Below, piece by piece: positions 5,962 through 12,211 of a stretch of DNA of 12,211 nucleotides; positions within the stretch are counted from its first letter, which is position 1, and the number at the start of each line of letters is the position of its first letter. The notes under the pieces were generated by a model, which saw only the letters and a program-made list of their open reading frames with translations, searched no databases and was not told where the DNA came from. A program made the translations under genes and the position numbers. Source of the stretch: Halobacteriales archaeon QS_5_70_15 (GTDB taxonomy: Archaea; Halobacteriota; Halobacteria; Halobacteriales; Haloarculaceae); contig PXRQ01000094.1 in NCBI GenBank assembly GCA_003022005.1, positions 1-12,211 on the forward strand. Direction: 5' to 3'.

Positions 5962-5990
5962 GTCCACGGACCGCACGAGAGTGACCATCC

Positions 5991-7217
5991 ATGGTGATCG
6001 ATCCAACACCCGACCGACGTACAGTACTGAAAACAGTAGGCGCCGCCGGCGTCCTCGGAAGCATCAACACGGCGAGCGCAGAGCCACCACAGCAGGGCGT
6101 CGACGATCTCAGGCTGTTCAGCGAGCAGCCCGTCGGCGGCGCGACCGAGGTCGTCACCCGGGGCACACTGGCCTACGTGGCGACCGGTACGGGGCTCTCG
6201 ATCGTCGACTGGGCCAACCGGAACCGGCCGGAGCTCGTCCTGGACGACATGGACGTTCCCGGCGTCGCCGTCTGGGACGTGAAGGTCGAGGGCGACCTGC
6301 TGGCGATCAGCAGCCAGGGCGAGAACGAGCGCGGCGACGGCGGCGATCCGGCCGCCATCGGGACGCACTTCTACGACGTGAGCGACCCGTCCGATCCCGA
6401 GTTCCTGGGCACGTGGACGGAACTCCCCGCCGGGGCACACAACCACTTCCTCGACGGTGATGTCGCGTACGTCTGCCGCGAAGCGCCGTTCGACGACAGC
6501 GCGTTGAAGATCGTCGACGTGAGCGACCCGACGGCCCCGACACTCCTCTCGGAGTGGCGCGTGGAAGACCACCATCCGGAACTCGACGGCGGGGCCTTCT
6601 TCGTCCACGACGTCTACGTCCAGGACGACCTGGCGTACCTCGCCTACTGGAACGCCGGTGCGCGGGTCCTCGACGTCAGCGATCCCGAGAACCCGGTCGA
6701 GGTAGCGGGGTTCGGCGAGGCCCCGAACGCGCCGATACTCGCTCCGCCGGGCAACGCCCACTACGTCCAGCCCTCGCCCGATGGGGACCACGTCTACGTC
6801 GGTGCCGAGACGTTCGTCACGAGCGAGCCCGGCCCGATCGACGTCTGGGACCTCACCGATCCGGACGCGCCGGAAAGAGTCACCACCATCGAGGCGCCCG
6901 ATCTCCCGAAGGTGTTCCGCACGTCGCACAACTTCGACGTGACCGCAAACCGCCTGCACACGTCGTGGTACGACGGGGGCGTCCGGGTCTACGACGTCAC
7001 GGACCCGTCGGCTCCCGAGGAGCTGTCCGCCTACAGGACCGACGACACCAGCTTCTGGACGGCGGTGTCGGCCCGCGGGTTCACCGTCGCCAGCGACATC
7101 GGCGGAGGGCTCCTGTTCCTCCACGACGACAGGGGCGCCAAGTCACCCCCGGCATTCGACGGTAGCAGGGAACGTGGCAGCGGCCCCGGACCGGAAGACC
7201 ACACCCGGCCGGACTGA
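5991..7217 (+). CDS. Tat-exported LVIVD-repeat beta-propeller protein
   Basis: A 408-aa secreted or surface protein. Residues 1-30 form a Tat signal: DRRTVLK (twin Arg 9-10), a short hydrophobic stretch GAAGVLGSI and a cleavage-like ASA-EP at about 30/31. The mature part is a chain of LVIVD-type repeats, each with a hydrophobic strand such as LAYVATGTGLSIVD followed by D-V-S/T-D-P. DVSDP-like signatures occur at 129-133, 176-180, 228-232, 287-291 and 335-339, giving an estimated six- or seven-bladed beta-propeller. Several His-rich loops (HNHF 150-153, HH 194-195, SHNF 312-315) could bind metal. The last ~25 residues are polar and probably disordered. LVIVD proteins are common at haloarchaeal surfaces and their ligand is unknown. 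It is monocistronic and converges on the agmatinase gene. Confidence 0.9.
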   Translation: MVIDPTPDRRTVLKTVGAAGVLGSINTASAEPPQQGVDDLRLFSEQPVGGATEVVTRGTLAYVATGTGLSIVDWANRNRPELVLDDMDVPGVAVWDVKVEGDLLAISSQGENERGDGGDPAAIGTHFYDVSDPSDPEFLGTWTELPAGAHNHFLDGDVAYVCREAPFDDSALKIVDVSDPTAPTLLSEWRVEDHHPELDGGAFFVHDVYVQDDLAYLAYWNAGARVLDVSDPENPVEVAGFGEAPNAPILAPPGNAHYVQPSPDGDHVYVGAETFVTSEPGPIDVWDLTDPDAPERVTTIEAPDLPKVFRTSHNFDVTANRLHTSWYDGGVRVYDVTDPSAPEELSAYRTDDTSFWTAVSARGFTVASDIGGGLLFLHDDRGAKSPPAFDGSRERGSGPGPEDHTRPD

Positions 7218-7353
7218 GGGCCACGTCCCCTCGAGACGTCCCGTTCGAGCGACCTCGCGCCGATCAACAGTCGCGGGTCGGCAGCGCGCCGGTACGTCCT
7301 CGTCAGAACCGTCGACGCTCGGAGGGCAGACAGCGGCCCGGTTCGGGGTGTGA

Positions 7354-8175
7354 TCAGTCCCGTCCGTCGGCGTGCGCGTGGACGAACTCGCGGAGGAGTT
7401 TCCCGGCCAGCGCCGCGGTCTGGCCGTCGTCGCGGTCGTTCACCTCGACGGCGTCGAACCCCGTACATCGGGGCGCCACGGCACGAACGACGTCTCGAAC
7501 CTCCCGTGGCGCGAGCCCGAACGGCTCCATCGTTCCCGTCCCCGGCGCGAACCCGGGATCGAGGCCGTCGATATCGACGCTGAGGTAGGCGTCCGTCCCG
7601 GCGTCGAACTCCGGTTCCCACTCGGCCACCTCCTCGGGCGGGACGACGGTGACGTCGTCCTCGTTCGCCCGCTCCCACTCCGCCTCGCTCCCGGTCCGGA
7701 CGCCGAGGATCACCGCCCGGTCGACCACCTCGAGGGCGTGGCGGGTGACGGTGGCGTGCGAGAGGTCGTTGCCGGCGTACTCGGCTCTGAGGTCGAGGTG
7801 AGCGTCGACGCAGACGAAGGCGTCGGGGTCGACCGCACGCACCCCGGCGACGGTGACGGTGTGCTCGCCGCCGAGCAGGAGCGGCAGGGCACCCTCGCGG
7901 CGGAGATCCGAGAGCGCGCCTTCCAGGAAGGAGAGGTAGTCGGCGGCGTCGTCCCAGGCCTCGAGGTCCCCGGCGTCGTGGACGGCGAGGTCGGAGAAGC
8001 AGGTTCCGGTCCGGCGGTCGTAGTCGTCGAAGGTCTCCGCGAACTGCCTGACCCGGTCGGGACCGAACCGGGCACCGGGCCGGAAGGTGGTCGATACGTC
8101 GAGCGGCGCGCCGAGCACCGCGTAGTCGGCTTCCCCGCGATCGGCGGCCGCGCCGGGGAACCCGAACCCGGGCAC
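7354..8175 (-). CDS. speB: Agmatinase / ureohydrolase-family protein
   Basis: A 273-aa ureohydrolase (arginase/agmatinase superfamily), expected to release urea from agmatine to give putrescine, or to act on a related guanidino compound. Mn ligands are all visible: GGEH (His105), DAHLD (Asp124, His126, Asp128) and SVDIDGLDP (Asp201, Asp203). The start is a GTG at 8175, two bases after the TAG of aIF5A. It begins VPGFGFPGAAADRGEADYAV, where family similarity begins; the open frame extends upstream to 8358 but that part overlaps aIF5A and is spurious. The pairing with aIF5A is conserved in haloarchaea. In Haloferax volcanii an agmatinase-like gene has been linked to aIF5A (deoxy)hypusination. 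Co-translation here suggests the same role. Exact substrate is not proven by sequence. Confidence 0.9.
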   Translation of the reverse strand: MPGFGFPGAAADRGEADYAVLGAPLDVSTTFRPGARFGPDRVRQFAETFDDYDRRTGTCFSDLAVHDAGDLEAWDDAADYLSFLEGALSDLRREGALPLLLGGEHTVTVAGVRAVDPDAFVCVDAHLDLRAEYAGNDLSHATVTRHALEVVDRAVILGVRTGSEAEWERANEDDVTVVPPEEVAEWEPEFDAGTDAYLSVDIDGLDPGFAPGTGTMEPFGLAPREVRDVVRAVAPRCTGFDAVEVNDRDDGQTAALAGKLLREFVHAHADGRD

Positions 8176-8177
8176 GC

Positions 8178-8552
8178 CTATACGACCTTTCGCTGACCCT
8201 CGTACTCGAGGTACTCGATCTCGTCGTCCGAGGAGGGGTCGAGCCCGTCGGGGATGCGCATCGTGAACGTCTCGTAGTCCTCGAGGTCCATCACCTGCAT
8301 GTCGTCGCCCTGGACGGAGATGACCTGCCCCTGCTTGCGGCTGACGATCGGGACCCACACCTTCGCGTCCACCGGCTGGGTGAAGTTGCGCTTCTGCCCG
8401 TCGAAGACGCCCGTGCCCTCAACGCGGGCCTTCGCGCTGCCGTGCTTGCCGGGCTTCGAGGTGGAGTAGGCGGTGATCCTCGAAGGGGTGTCGTCGATCA
8501 TGACGTAGTTCCCCTCCTGCAGTTCGCGAACCTCGGTCTGCTCTCGCGGCAT
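8178..8552 (-). CDS. eif5a: Translation factor aIF5A
   Basis: A 124-aa archaeal eIF5A homologue, which helps the ribosome through difficult peptide bonds and carries hypusine or deoxyhypusine. The N-terminal SH3-like domain (about 1-65) contains the modification loop [13 protein letters not shown], with the target lysine Lys36 (in GKHG). The C-terminal OB-fold (about 66-124) includes the [20 protein letters not shown] strand. The ATG at 8552 ([20 protein letters not shown]) matches the family start; an upstream in-frame ATG at 8636 would place 28 unrelated residues before it and would run over the TATA box, so it is rejected. A clear TATA box at 8577-8583 predicts a leaderless transcript continuing into the agmatinase gene. 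The gene appears intact. Confidence 0.96.
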   Translation of the reverse strand: MPREQTEVRELQEGNYVMIDDTPSRITAYSTSKPGKHGSAKARVEGTGVFDGQKRNFTQPVDAKVWVPIVSRKQGQVISVQGDDMQVMDLEDYETFTMRIPDGLDPSSDDEIEYLEYEGQRKVV

Positions 8553-8576
8553 ACCCGAGAATTCCGGCGGTACGCG

Positions 8577-8583
8577 TATAAAC
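8577..8583 (-). promoter_or_regulatory. TATA box of the aIF5A-agmatinase operon
   Basis: On the minus strand CCGTTTATACGC is centred about 28 nt before the ATG at 8552. It is one of the clearest TATA boxes in the window, and it fixes the aIF5A start as leaderless. Confidence 0.75.
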
Positions 8584-8650
8584 GGTTTGGAACCCTCTGG
8601 AACCCGCCCGAACGCGTGGACGGCTACTGCAACCACGAGAGAGCGGAGGA

Positions 8651-8929
8651 CTATTCCAGCGCGTCCGGGCGTTCGCCGCTCCCCGCCTGTCGGTCGGTCT
8701 CGGGGTCGATCCCGGCCTCACGAAGCTCCTCGTCGGTCGGAGGAGGGCCAGCGTCGTTCTCGACCGCGTCGATCACGTCGTCTAAGTCGGAAAGCGCCCC
8801 GTCCCGCGTCTCGCCCTGCGCGGTCAACCCACTCGTCTCGTCGTGTGCCGTCCACCACCCGTCGTCGTTCCGCGCGAGGGTGATCCTGATGCTCGGCTCG
8901 CCGTGGTCCGTGCTCGATTCGGTGGTCGT
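8651..8929 (-). CDS. HicB-like antitoxin-family protein lacking an ATG start
   Basis: The domain resembles haloarchaeal HicB/UPF0150 proteins, which partner HicA RNA toxins: [39 protein letters not shown], then [12 protein letters not shown] and an acidic tail. No ATG, GTG or TTG lies in this frame near the expected N-terminus. At 8929 an ACG stands where family members would begin ([15 protein letters not shown]), preceded by GGAGGA as a Shine-Dalgarno. With ATG there, the product would be 92 aa and would overlap the upstream HTH gene by ATGA. The only alternative initiator is a GTG at 9043, overlapping nearly all of the HTH gene. No HicA-like toxin is seen adjacent, so this is an orphan. 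It may be inactive, or initiate weakly at ACG. Confidence 0.65.
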   Translation of the reverse strand, partial: TTTESSTDHGEPSIRITLARNDDGWWTAHDETSGLTAQGETRDGALSDLDDVIDAVENDAGPPPTDEELREAGIDPETDRQAGSGERPDALE

Positions 8930-9093
8930 GCCGTGTCCTCCGCCCGGATCCGGATCGCCCGCCCGGGCTCGGGGTTCTTCTTCCGCACTCTTCCCCGGTC
9001 TTCGGGAGTAGACGGGAGTTCGTACAGGGTCCGACGTGACCACCCGAGAACCCCGGCGAGTTCGCCGGTAGTGTAGGGTTCGAGCGGGTCCAT
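8824..9093 (-). CDS. Winged-helix/HTH protein with lost stop codon
   Basis: From ATG 9093 the first ~52 residues resemble small haloarchaeal winged-helix proteins: LEPYTTGELAGVLGWSRRTL, a turn, then GRVRKKNPEPGRAIRIRAED as the wing. It probably binds DNA and may autoregulate the pair with the HicB gene. After DTA (residues 53-55) the frame runs on through the HicB region for 34 residues of unrelated Arg/Thr-rich sequence, to a stop at 8824. A TGA at 8928-8926, where CGA now stands, would end the protein at 55 aa exactly at the HicB start. In the recognition-helix region, Pro replaces expected Leu twice (ELPSTPED), which should damage the fold. Decay is likely. Expectations of the consensus are from memory, so confidence is moderate. 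Confidence 0.6.
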   Translation of the reverse strand: MDPLEPYTTGELAGVLGWSRRTLYELPSTPEDRGRVRKKNPEPGRAIRIRAEDTARPPNRARTTASRASGSPSRGTTTGGGRHTTRRVG

Positions 9094-9199
9094 GCCCGGA
9101 ACGTTCGGTACGTGAGCGAGGGTCAGATAGTCCGTCGTGTGGACCGGGACCCGACCGCCGGAGGGGCAGACCGAAGTCCTTTCGCCTCGAGGTCCCGAT

Positions 9200-9820
9200 A
9201 TGACCGACGACCAACGCGAGACCGTGCTCGTTCCGGGTGGACGGGACGTCCGCGCGACGCTCGACGAACCGGAGGGGGAGACGGACGCCTGCGTCGTCGC
9301 CTGCCCGCCGCACCCACAGATGGGCGGCAGGCGAACCGACCGCCGGCTCCGGGCGGTGAGCGACGCCCTCTCCGAGCGGGGGGTCGCGTGTCTCCGGTTC
9401 GACTACGGTCCGTGGGCGGAGGGCGAGGGCGAGCGGACCGACGCACGGAACGCCCTCGGGTGGACGCGCGAGCGGTACGGGACCGTCGGAGTGTTCGGAT
9501 ACTCCTTCGGCGGCGCGGTGGCGTTGCTGGCGGCGGCGGCCGGATCGGAGGACGGAACGCCGCCGGCCGCAACGTCGGTACTCGCCCCCGCCGCCCGCCT
9601 CGAGGCCGGCCTCGACGCCGCGGCCGCCGTCGGCGCCATCGACCGCCCGCTCCAAGCGGTCTACGGCGAGCGGGACACCACGGCGGACTGGGAGCCGGTC
9701 GTCGAGCGGGCCCGCGAGTCGGGTGCCGAGGTGGTCGAGGTGTCCGCGGACCACCACTTCGTCGGCCAGGACGCGAAGGTCGGCGGGCTCGTCGGAGAGT
9801 TCCTCGCGGCACGGCTGTAG
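9200..9820 (+). CDS. Alpha/beta-hydrolase (dienelactone-hydrolase/serine-hydrolase type)
   Basis: A 206-aa cytosolic alpha/beta-hydrolase without a signal peptide. Visible elements are the oxyanion-hole region CPPHPQMGG (35-43), a strand-turn LRFDYGPWAEGEGE, the nucleophile elbow GYSFGG (Ser102), the acid loop YGERDTTADW (Asp159) and the catalytic ADHHFVG (His185/186). The pattern matches small archaeal hydrolases often annotated as dienelactone hydrolase or alpha/beta hydrolase; the substrate is unknown. The ATG at 9200 (MTDDQRETVLVPGG) is preferred to the upstream in-frame ATG at 9137 because the extra 21 residues are unlike the family and would occupy the promoter gap. It is divergent from the HTH gene with 106 nt between. 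The gene looks intact. Confidence 0.88.
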   Translation: MTDDQRETVLVPGGRDVRATLDEPEGETDACVVACPPHPQMGGRRTDRRLRAVSDALSERGVACLRFDYGPWAEGEGERTDARNALGWTRERYGTVGVFGYSFGGAVALLAAAAGSEDGTPPAATSVLAPAARLEAGLDAAAAVGAIDRPLQAVYGERDTTADWEPVVERARESGAEVVEVSADHHFVGQDAKVGGLVGEFLAARL

Positions 9821-9953
9821 CCCCCGGGCGTCCACGACCGAAAGCCCGCGACGACGGTCGACTCGGGTTCCGGCCCGTCGGTTCGAGGCAGGTATAGAGG
9901 TGAGTCCCTCGACCGGATCGCGGACGCTACCCGTCTCCCGCAGGCTGGAGTCC

Positions 9954-10037
9954 GGGCGCTCGTCCGGTCCCCCCGGTCCGCGAGGGCACCGGACGGGCGC
10001 CCCCGCCCCTCGCGGGACCTGCGTGCCACTCCCACGC
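9954..10037 (+). other. Structured stretch upstream of pyrG (alternative hairpins)
   Basis: Stem A pairs 9954-9968 (GGGCGCTCGTCCGGT) with 9988-10002 (ACCGGACGGGCGCCC): 14 Watson-Crick pairs and one G-T. Its 19-base loop contains GGTCCGCGAGGG (9975-9986), which can instead pair with 10007-10019 with one bulge (stem B). A third hairpin, GCGTG/CACGC (10021-10025, 10033-10037), follows. Stems A and B are hard to form together, because the connecting 4-base segment cannot span stem A. The stretch could be a terminator for the hydrolase gene, a structured leader of pyrG or a small RNA. GC-richness raises the chance of coincidental pairing. Confidence 0.4.
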
Positions 10038-10042
10038 GAACC

Positions 10043-10070
10043 TTTCCCCCGTTCGAAACGGTTTTCCCCC
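10043..10070 (+). promoter_or_regulatory. Candidate operator/promoter element before pyrG
   Basis: Two identical TTTCCCCC boxes (10043-10050 and 10063-10070) are spaced 20 bases apart, two helical turns. Between them is the interrupted palindrome CCGTT-CGA-AACGG (10049-10061). The second box ends 10 nt before the pyrG ATG. No canonical TATA box is seen here, so the element may include the pyrG promoter or a regulator site. Function is inferred only. Confidence 0.35.
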
Positions 10071-10080
10071 AGTCCCGCAC

Positions 10081-11763
10081 ATGGTCGTTATGCCGACAGA
10101 GGGCGTCTCGGAGTACGACCCTACGCTGGGTAACAAGTTCGTCTTCGTCACCGGCGGGGTCATGTCCGGCCTGGGGAAGGGCATCACCGCGGCGTCGACC
10201 GGGCGGCTCCTCGCCAACGCCGGGTTCGACGTGACGGCGGTGAAGATCGACCCCTACCTGAACGTCGACGCGGGGACGATGAACCCCTACCAGCACGGCG
10301 AGGTGTACGTGCTGAAGGACGGCGGCGAGGTCGACCTCGACCTGGGCAACTACGAGCGGTTTCTGGACGTGGACATGACCTCCGACCACAACGTCACCAC
10401 GGGGAAAGTGTACGAGGAGGTCATCGAGAACGAGCGCGCCGGGGAGTATCTCGGCAAGACCGTCCAGATCATCCCGCACGTCACCGACGACATCAAGCGG
10501 CGCATCCGCGAGGCCGCCGCGGGCCACGACGTCTGCATCGTCGAGGTCGGCGGCACCGTCGGGGACATCGAGGGGATGCCCTACCTCGAGGCGCTCCGGC
10601 AGTTCTCCCACGAGCAGGACGAGGAGGACCTCCTGTTCGTCCACGTTACCCTGGTACCGTACTCCAAGAACGGCGAACAGAAGACCAAACCGACCCAGCA
10701 CAGCGTGAAGGAGCTCCGCTCGATCGGCCTCCAGCCGGACGTCCTCGTGGGCCGGTGTGACGACCGGCTCGAACCGAAGACGAAGGAGAAGATCGCCCTC
10801 TTCTGTGACGTCCCGAACGATGCCGTGTTCTCGAACCCGGACGTCGAGGACATCTACCGGGTCCCCCTGATGGTCGAGGAGGAGGGGCTCGACGGCTACG
10901 TGATGGACCGGCTCGGCCTGACCGGCGACGCCCTGCCGTCCGCGGAGCGTGACAACGCCTGGCGGGAGCTCGTGACGAGGGAGACGACCGACGAGGTCGA
11001 CGTCGCGCTCGTCGGGAAGTACGCCCTCGAGGACGCCTACATCAGCATCCACGAGGCGCTGAAACACGCCGGCCTGGAGCGCGGGGTCGACGTGAACGTC
11101 CTCTGGGTCGACGCCGACGAGATGACCGCCGACCACGAGCGCAACCTCGAACGCGCGGGCGGCATCGTCGTGCCCGGCGGGTTCGGCGCCCGCGGCACGG
11201 ACGGCAAGGTCGACGCCGTCCGCTACGCCCGGGAGCACGAGGTGCCGTTTTTGGGGCTCTGTCTGGGCTTCCAGATGGCCGTCGTCGAGTTCGCCCGCAA
11301 CGTCCTCGGGTACGAGGGGGGCCACTCCGCGGAGGTGGAGCCCGAGACCCCCCACCCCGTCATCGACATCCTCCCAGAGCAGTACGAGGTCGAGGACATG
11401 GGCGGGACGATGCGGCTCGGCGCCCACGAGACGCGCATCGAGCCCGGGACGCTCGCCCACGAACTCTACGGCTCGGACACCTGCACCGAGCGCCACCGCC
11501 ACCGCTACGAGGTGAACCCGCGGTACATCCAGGCGTTCGAGGACGCCGGCCTCGTCTTCTCGGGCACCGCCGGCAACCGGATGGAGATCCTCGAACTCCC
11601 CGGGCACCCGTACTTCCTGGGGACGCAGTTCCATCCCGAGTTCCGCTCGCGGCCGGGGCGGGCGAGCCCGCCGTTCGTCGGCTTCCTCGACGCAATCATC
11701 GAGGGCGAGGGCCGGACAGGGACCGACGACGGGACCGAGGAGGAAGAGGAGGTGACCGCCTGA
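10081..11763 (+). CDS. pyrG: CTP synthase
   Basis: Makes CTP from UTP, ATP and glutamine; last step of pyrimidine nucleotide synthesis, cytosolic. The 560 aa cover both domains. The N-terminal amidoligase domain (about 18-285) has [17 protein letters not shown] (P-loop 25-34), [30 protein letters not shown] and [20 protein letters not shown]. The class I glutaminase domain (about 305-540) has PGGFGARG, the nucleophile elbow GLCLGFQ (Cys394) and QFHPE (His518, Glu520). The last ~20 residues are acidic (EEEEE), a halophilic tail. The start may be ATG 10081 or ATG 10090; the latter ([19 protein letters not shown]) resembles other haloarchaeal PyrG starts. The TGA overlaps the next ATG (TGATG), so it is translationally coupled to guaA. 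Confidence 0.98.
   Translation: MVVMPTEGVSEYDPTLGNKFVFVTGGVMSGLGKGITAASTGRLLANAGFDVTAVKIDPYLNVDAGTMNPYQHGEVYVLKDGGEVDLDLGNYERFLDVDMTSDHNVTTGKVYEEVIENERAGEYLGKTVQIIPHVTDDIKRRIREAAAGHDVCIVEVGGTVGDIEGMPYLEALRQFSHEQDEEDLLFVHVTLVPYSKNGEQKTKPTQHSVKELRSIGLQPDVLVGRCDDRLEPKTKEKIALFCDVPNDAVFSNPDVEDIYRVPLMVEEEGLDGYVMDRLGLTGDALPSAERDNAWRELVTRETTDEVDVALVGKYALEDAYISIHEALKHAGLERGVDVNVLWVDADEMTADHERNLERAGGIVVPGGFGARGTDGKVDAVRYAREHEVPFLGLCLGFQMAVVEFARNVLGYEGGHSAEVEPETPHPVIDILPEQYEVEDMGGTMRLGAHETRIEPGTLAHELYGSDTCTERHRHRYEVNPRYIQAFEDAGLVFSGTAGNRMEILELPGHPYFLGTQFHPEFRSRPGRASPPFVGFLDAIIEGEGRTGTDDGTEEEEEVTA
11748..11755 (+). promoter_or_regulatory. Shine-Dalgarno site of guaA
   Basis: GGAGGTGA, a full match to the archaeal anti-Shine-Dalgarno, lies 7 nt before the ATG at 11763. 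It is inside the last codons of pyrG (Glu-Glu-Val-Thr). Together with the TGATG overlap it fixes the guaA start and shows leadered, internal initiation within the operon. Confidence 0.85.
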
Positions 11764-12122
11764 TGGTCGACGCCGGGCGGTTCGTCGAGGACGCCGTCGA
11801 GGAGGTCCGCGAGGCGGTCGGCGAGGGGAACGCCGTCATCGCGCTCTCGGGCGGCGTGGACTCCTCGGTGGCGGCCACGCTCGCCTACGAGGCCATCGGC
11901 GACCGGCTCACCGCCGTCTACGTCGACACGGGGTTGATGCGGAAGGGGGAGACCGAGGGGATCAGGGAGACGTTCGCGTTCATCGACTCGCTCCGGATCG
12001 TGGAGGCCCAGGACCGGTTCCTCGACGCGCTCTCGGGCGTGACCGACCCCGAGGAGAAGCGCCACGTCATCGGCGAGGGGTTCATCCGCGAGTTCGAGAC
12101 GGTCGCCCGCGACGTGGACGCG
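11763..12122 (+). CDS. guaA: GMP synthase ATP-pyrophosphatase subunit B, N-terminal 120 codons then disrupted
   Basis: Archaeal two-subunit GMP synthase, subunit B, amidates XMP to GMP using ammonia from a separate glutaminase subunit. The first 120 residues are normal: [15 protein letters not shown], the PP-loop [20 protein letters not shown] (SGGVDSS 29-35), the [11 protein letters not shown] strand-turn, then [21 protein letters not shown] and [10 protein letters not shown]. Family members continue with a D-Y-L-x-Q-G-T segment. Here the frame instead runs into [17 protein letters not shown], unrelated to GuaA and open to the window end. The change coincides with a switch to reverse-complement guaA sequence (minus strand 12114-12209). 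As written, the substrate-binding and dimerisation parts are not encoded in order. The cause, inversion or chimeric assembly, cannot be settled inside this window. Confidence 0.9.
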
Positions 12123-12209
12123 GTTGTCGCCCTTCACGCCCGTGGCCTTCCCGAGCACCGCGGCGAACGCCTGCCACGGGTCGAACTCGGCGAGTTCGTC
12201 CTCGACGAC
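12114..12209 (-). pseudogene. guaA: Inverted segment of the distal part of guaA
   Basis: On the minus strand 32 codons read [20 protein letters not shown], then [12 protein letters not shown]. This is the conserved C-terminal dimerisation-domain sequence of haloarchaeal GMP synthase, as I recall it: [21 protein letters not shown], normally followed by G-W. At 12113 the match stops where plus-strand guaA N-terminal sequence continues. The two overlap at 12114-12122 (GTGGACGCG, reading DVDA on plus and RVH on minus). The other end runs off the window. Confidence 0.88.
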
Positions 12210-12211
12210 CG

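Larger units (their letters stand above)
5579..5990. other. 412-nt intergenic region between divergent genes
   Basis: No gene is supported here. Open frames exist on both strands but lack haloarchaeal acidic composition and any recognisable motif. The region is less GC-rich than its flanks and holds promoters for both divergent genes. It also has a small CAGCAC/GTGCTG inverted repeat (5671-5676, 5698-5703), an AGCTA/TAGCT pair near 5847-5866 and the 81-nt palindrome at 5725-5805. Confidence 0.5.

Noticed and set aside
5812..5997. A 61-codon plus-strand open frame in the intergenic region
   Set aside because: Composition is not acidic, there is no ribosome site or domain, and it overlaps the start of the LVIVD gene.
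5805..7124. A 439-codon minus-strand open frame across the LVIVD gene
   Set aside because: It shadows the plus-strand beta-propeller gene, which has a Tat signal and regular repeats.
8553..8636. An N-terminal extension of aIF5A to ATG 8636
   Set aside because: It would read through the TATA box at 8577-8583 and add 28 residues unlike the family.
8824..9093. A one-base deletion joining HTH and HicB into a fusion protein
   Set aside because: It would work with one added G near 8940, but the single-substitution ATGA explanation accounts for both the lost stop and the lost start. The fusion is kept only as an alternative.
9099..9106. GAACGTTC palindrome just upstream of the HTH gene as an autoregulatory operator
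   Set aside because: Eight bases is too short to separate from chance, and no second copy was seen in the gap.
9880..9930. tRNA-like GGTTCGAGGC motif and a GTATAGA box before pyrG
   Set aside because: No cloverleaf can be drawn around the motif, and the box is too far from pyrG to be its leaderless promoter.
9661..11634. A 657-codon minus-strand open frame across pyrG
   Set aside because: It is antisense to a fully recognisable CTP synthase; long opposite-strand frames are usual in GC-rich genes.
1..12211. CRISPR array, rRNA or tRNA genes, integrase or transposase genes
   Set aside because: No regularly spaced repeats, RNA gene signatures or recombinase motifs were found on either strand.

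Overview
The window reads as chromosomal DNA of a haloarchaeon (class Halobacteria). GC is high with strong G/C third positions, the proteins are acid-rich, and many starts are apparently leaderless, with a TATA-like box about 25-30 nt upstream. There are Tat (RRxxL) export signals, a hypusine-type aIF5A and the pyrG-guaA order familiar from haloarchaea. The species cannot be named from sequence alone.

Layout, left to right. 1-463 is less GC-rich. It holds the first 90 codons of an unrecognised membrane-anchored protein running off the left edge (minus strand), then an AT-rich junction. 464-670 is a remnant of a SOS-response-associated peptidase (SRAP) gene. 749-2413 carries a short-chain dehydrogenase and a ZIP-like membrane protein on the plus strand. 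2525-3473 (minus) has a small one-helix membrane protein whose tail is displaced by an apparent short insertion, a translationally coupled zinc-ribbon protein with one ligand Cys replaced by Tyr, and a frameshifted GNAT acetyltransferase. 3605-4275 is a frameshifted Tat lipoprotein. 4303-5578 (minus) holds a NIF3-family protein and a short GIDE-domain-like membrane protein. 5579-5990 is intergenic with an 81-nt nested palindrome. 5991-7217 is a Tat-exported LVIVD beta-propeller protein.

7354-8552 (minus) is the aIF5A-agmatinase pair, spaced by two bases and probably linked to polyamine supply for (deoxy)hypusine modification of aIF5A. 8651-9093 (minus) is a winged-helix/HicB pair in which one base change seems to have removed both the stop of the first gene and the start of the second. 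9200-9820 is an alpha/beta hydrolase. 9954-10070 is a strongly structured stretch before pyrG (CTP synthase), which is coupled by TGATG to guaA (GMP synthase ATP-pyrophosphatase subunit).

The most striking observation is at the right edge. The guaA reading frame is normal up to about codon 120. The sequence then switches, through a 9-base shared stretch, to the reverse complement of a more distal part of guaA. This is either a real inversion inside a purine-biosynthesis gene or a fold-back chimera. Apart from the housekeeping genes, an unusual share of the window is damaged: SRAP remnant, frameshifted GNAT and lipoprotein, interrupted small membrane protein, HTH/HicB start-stop loss, shortened GIDE-like protein and inverted guaA. 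That points either to local decay of accessory genes or to uneven assembly quality. Family assignments rest on recalled motifs, not on searches.
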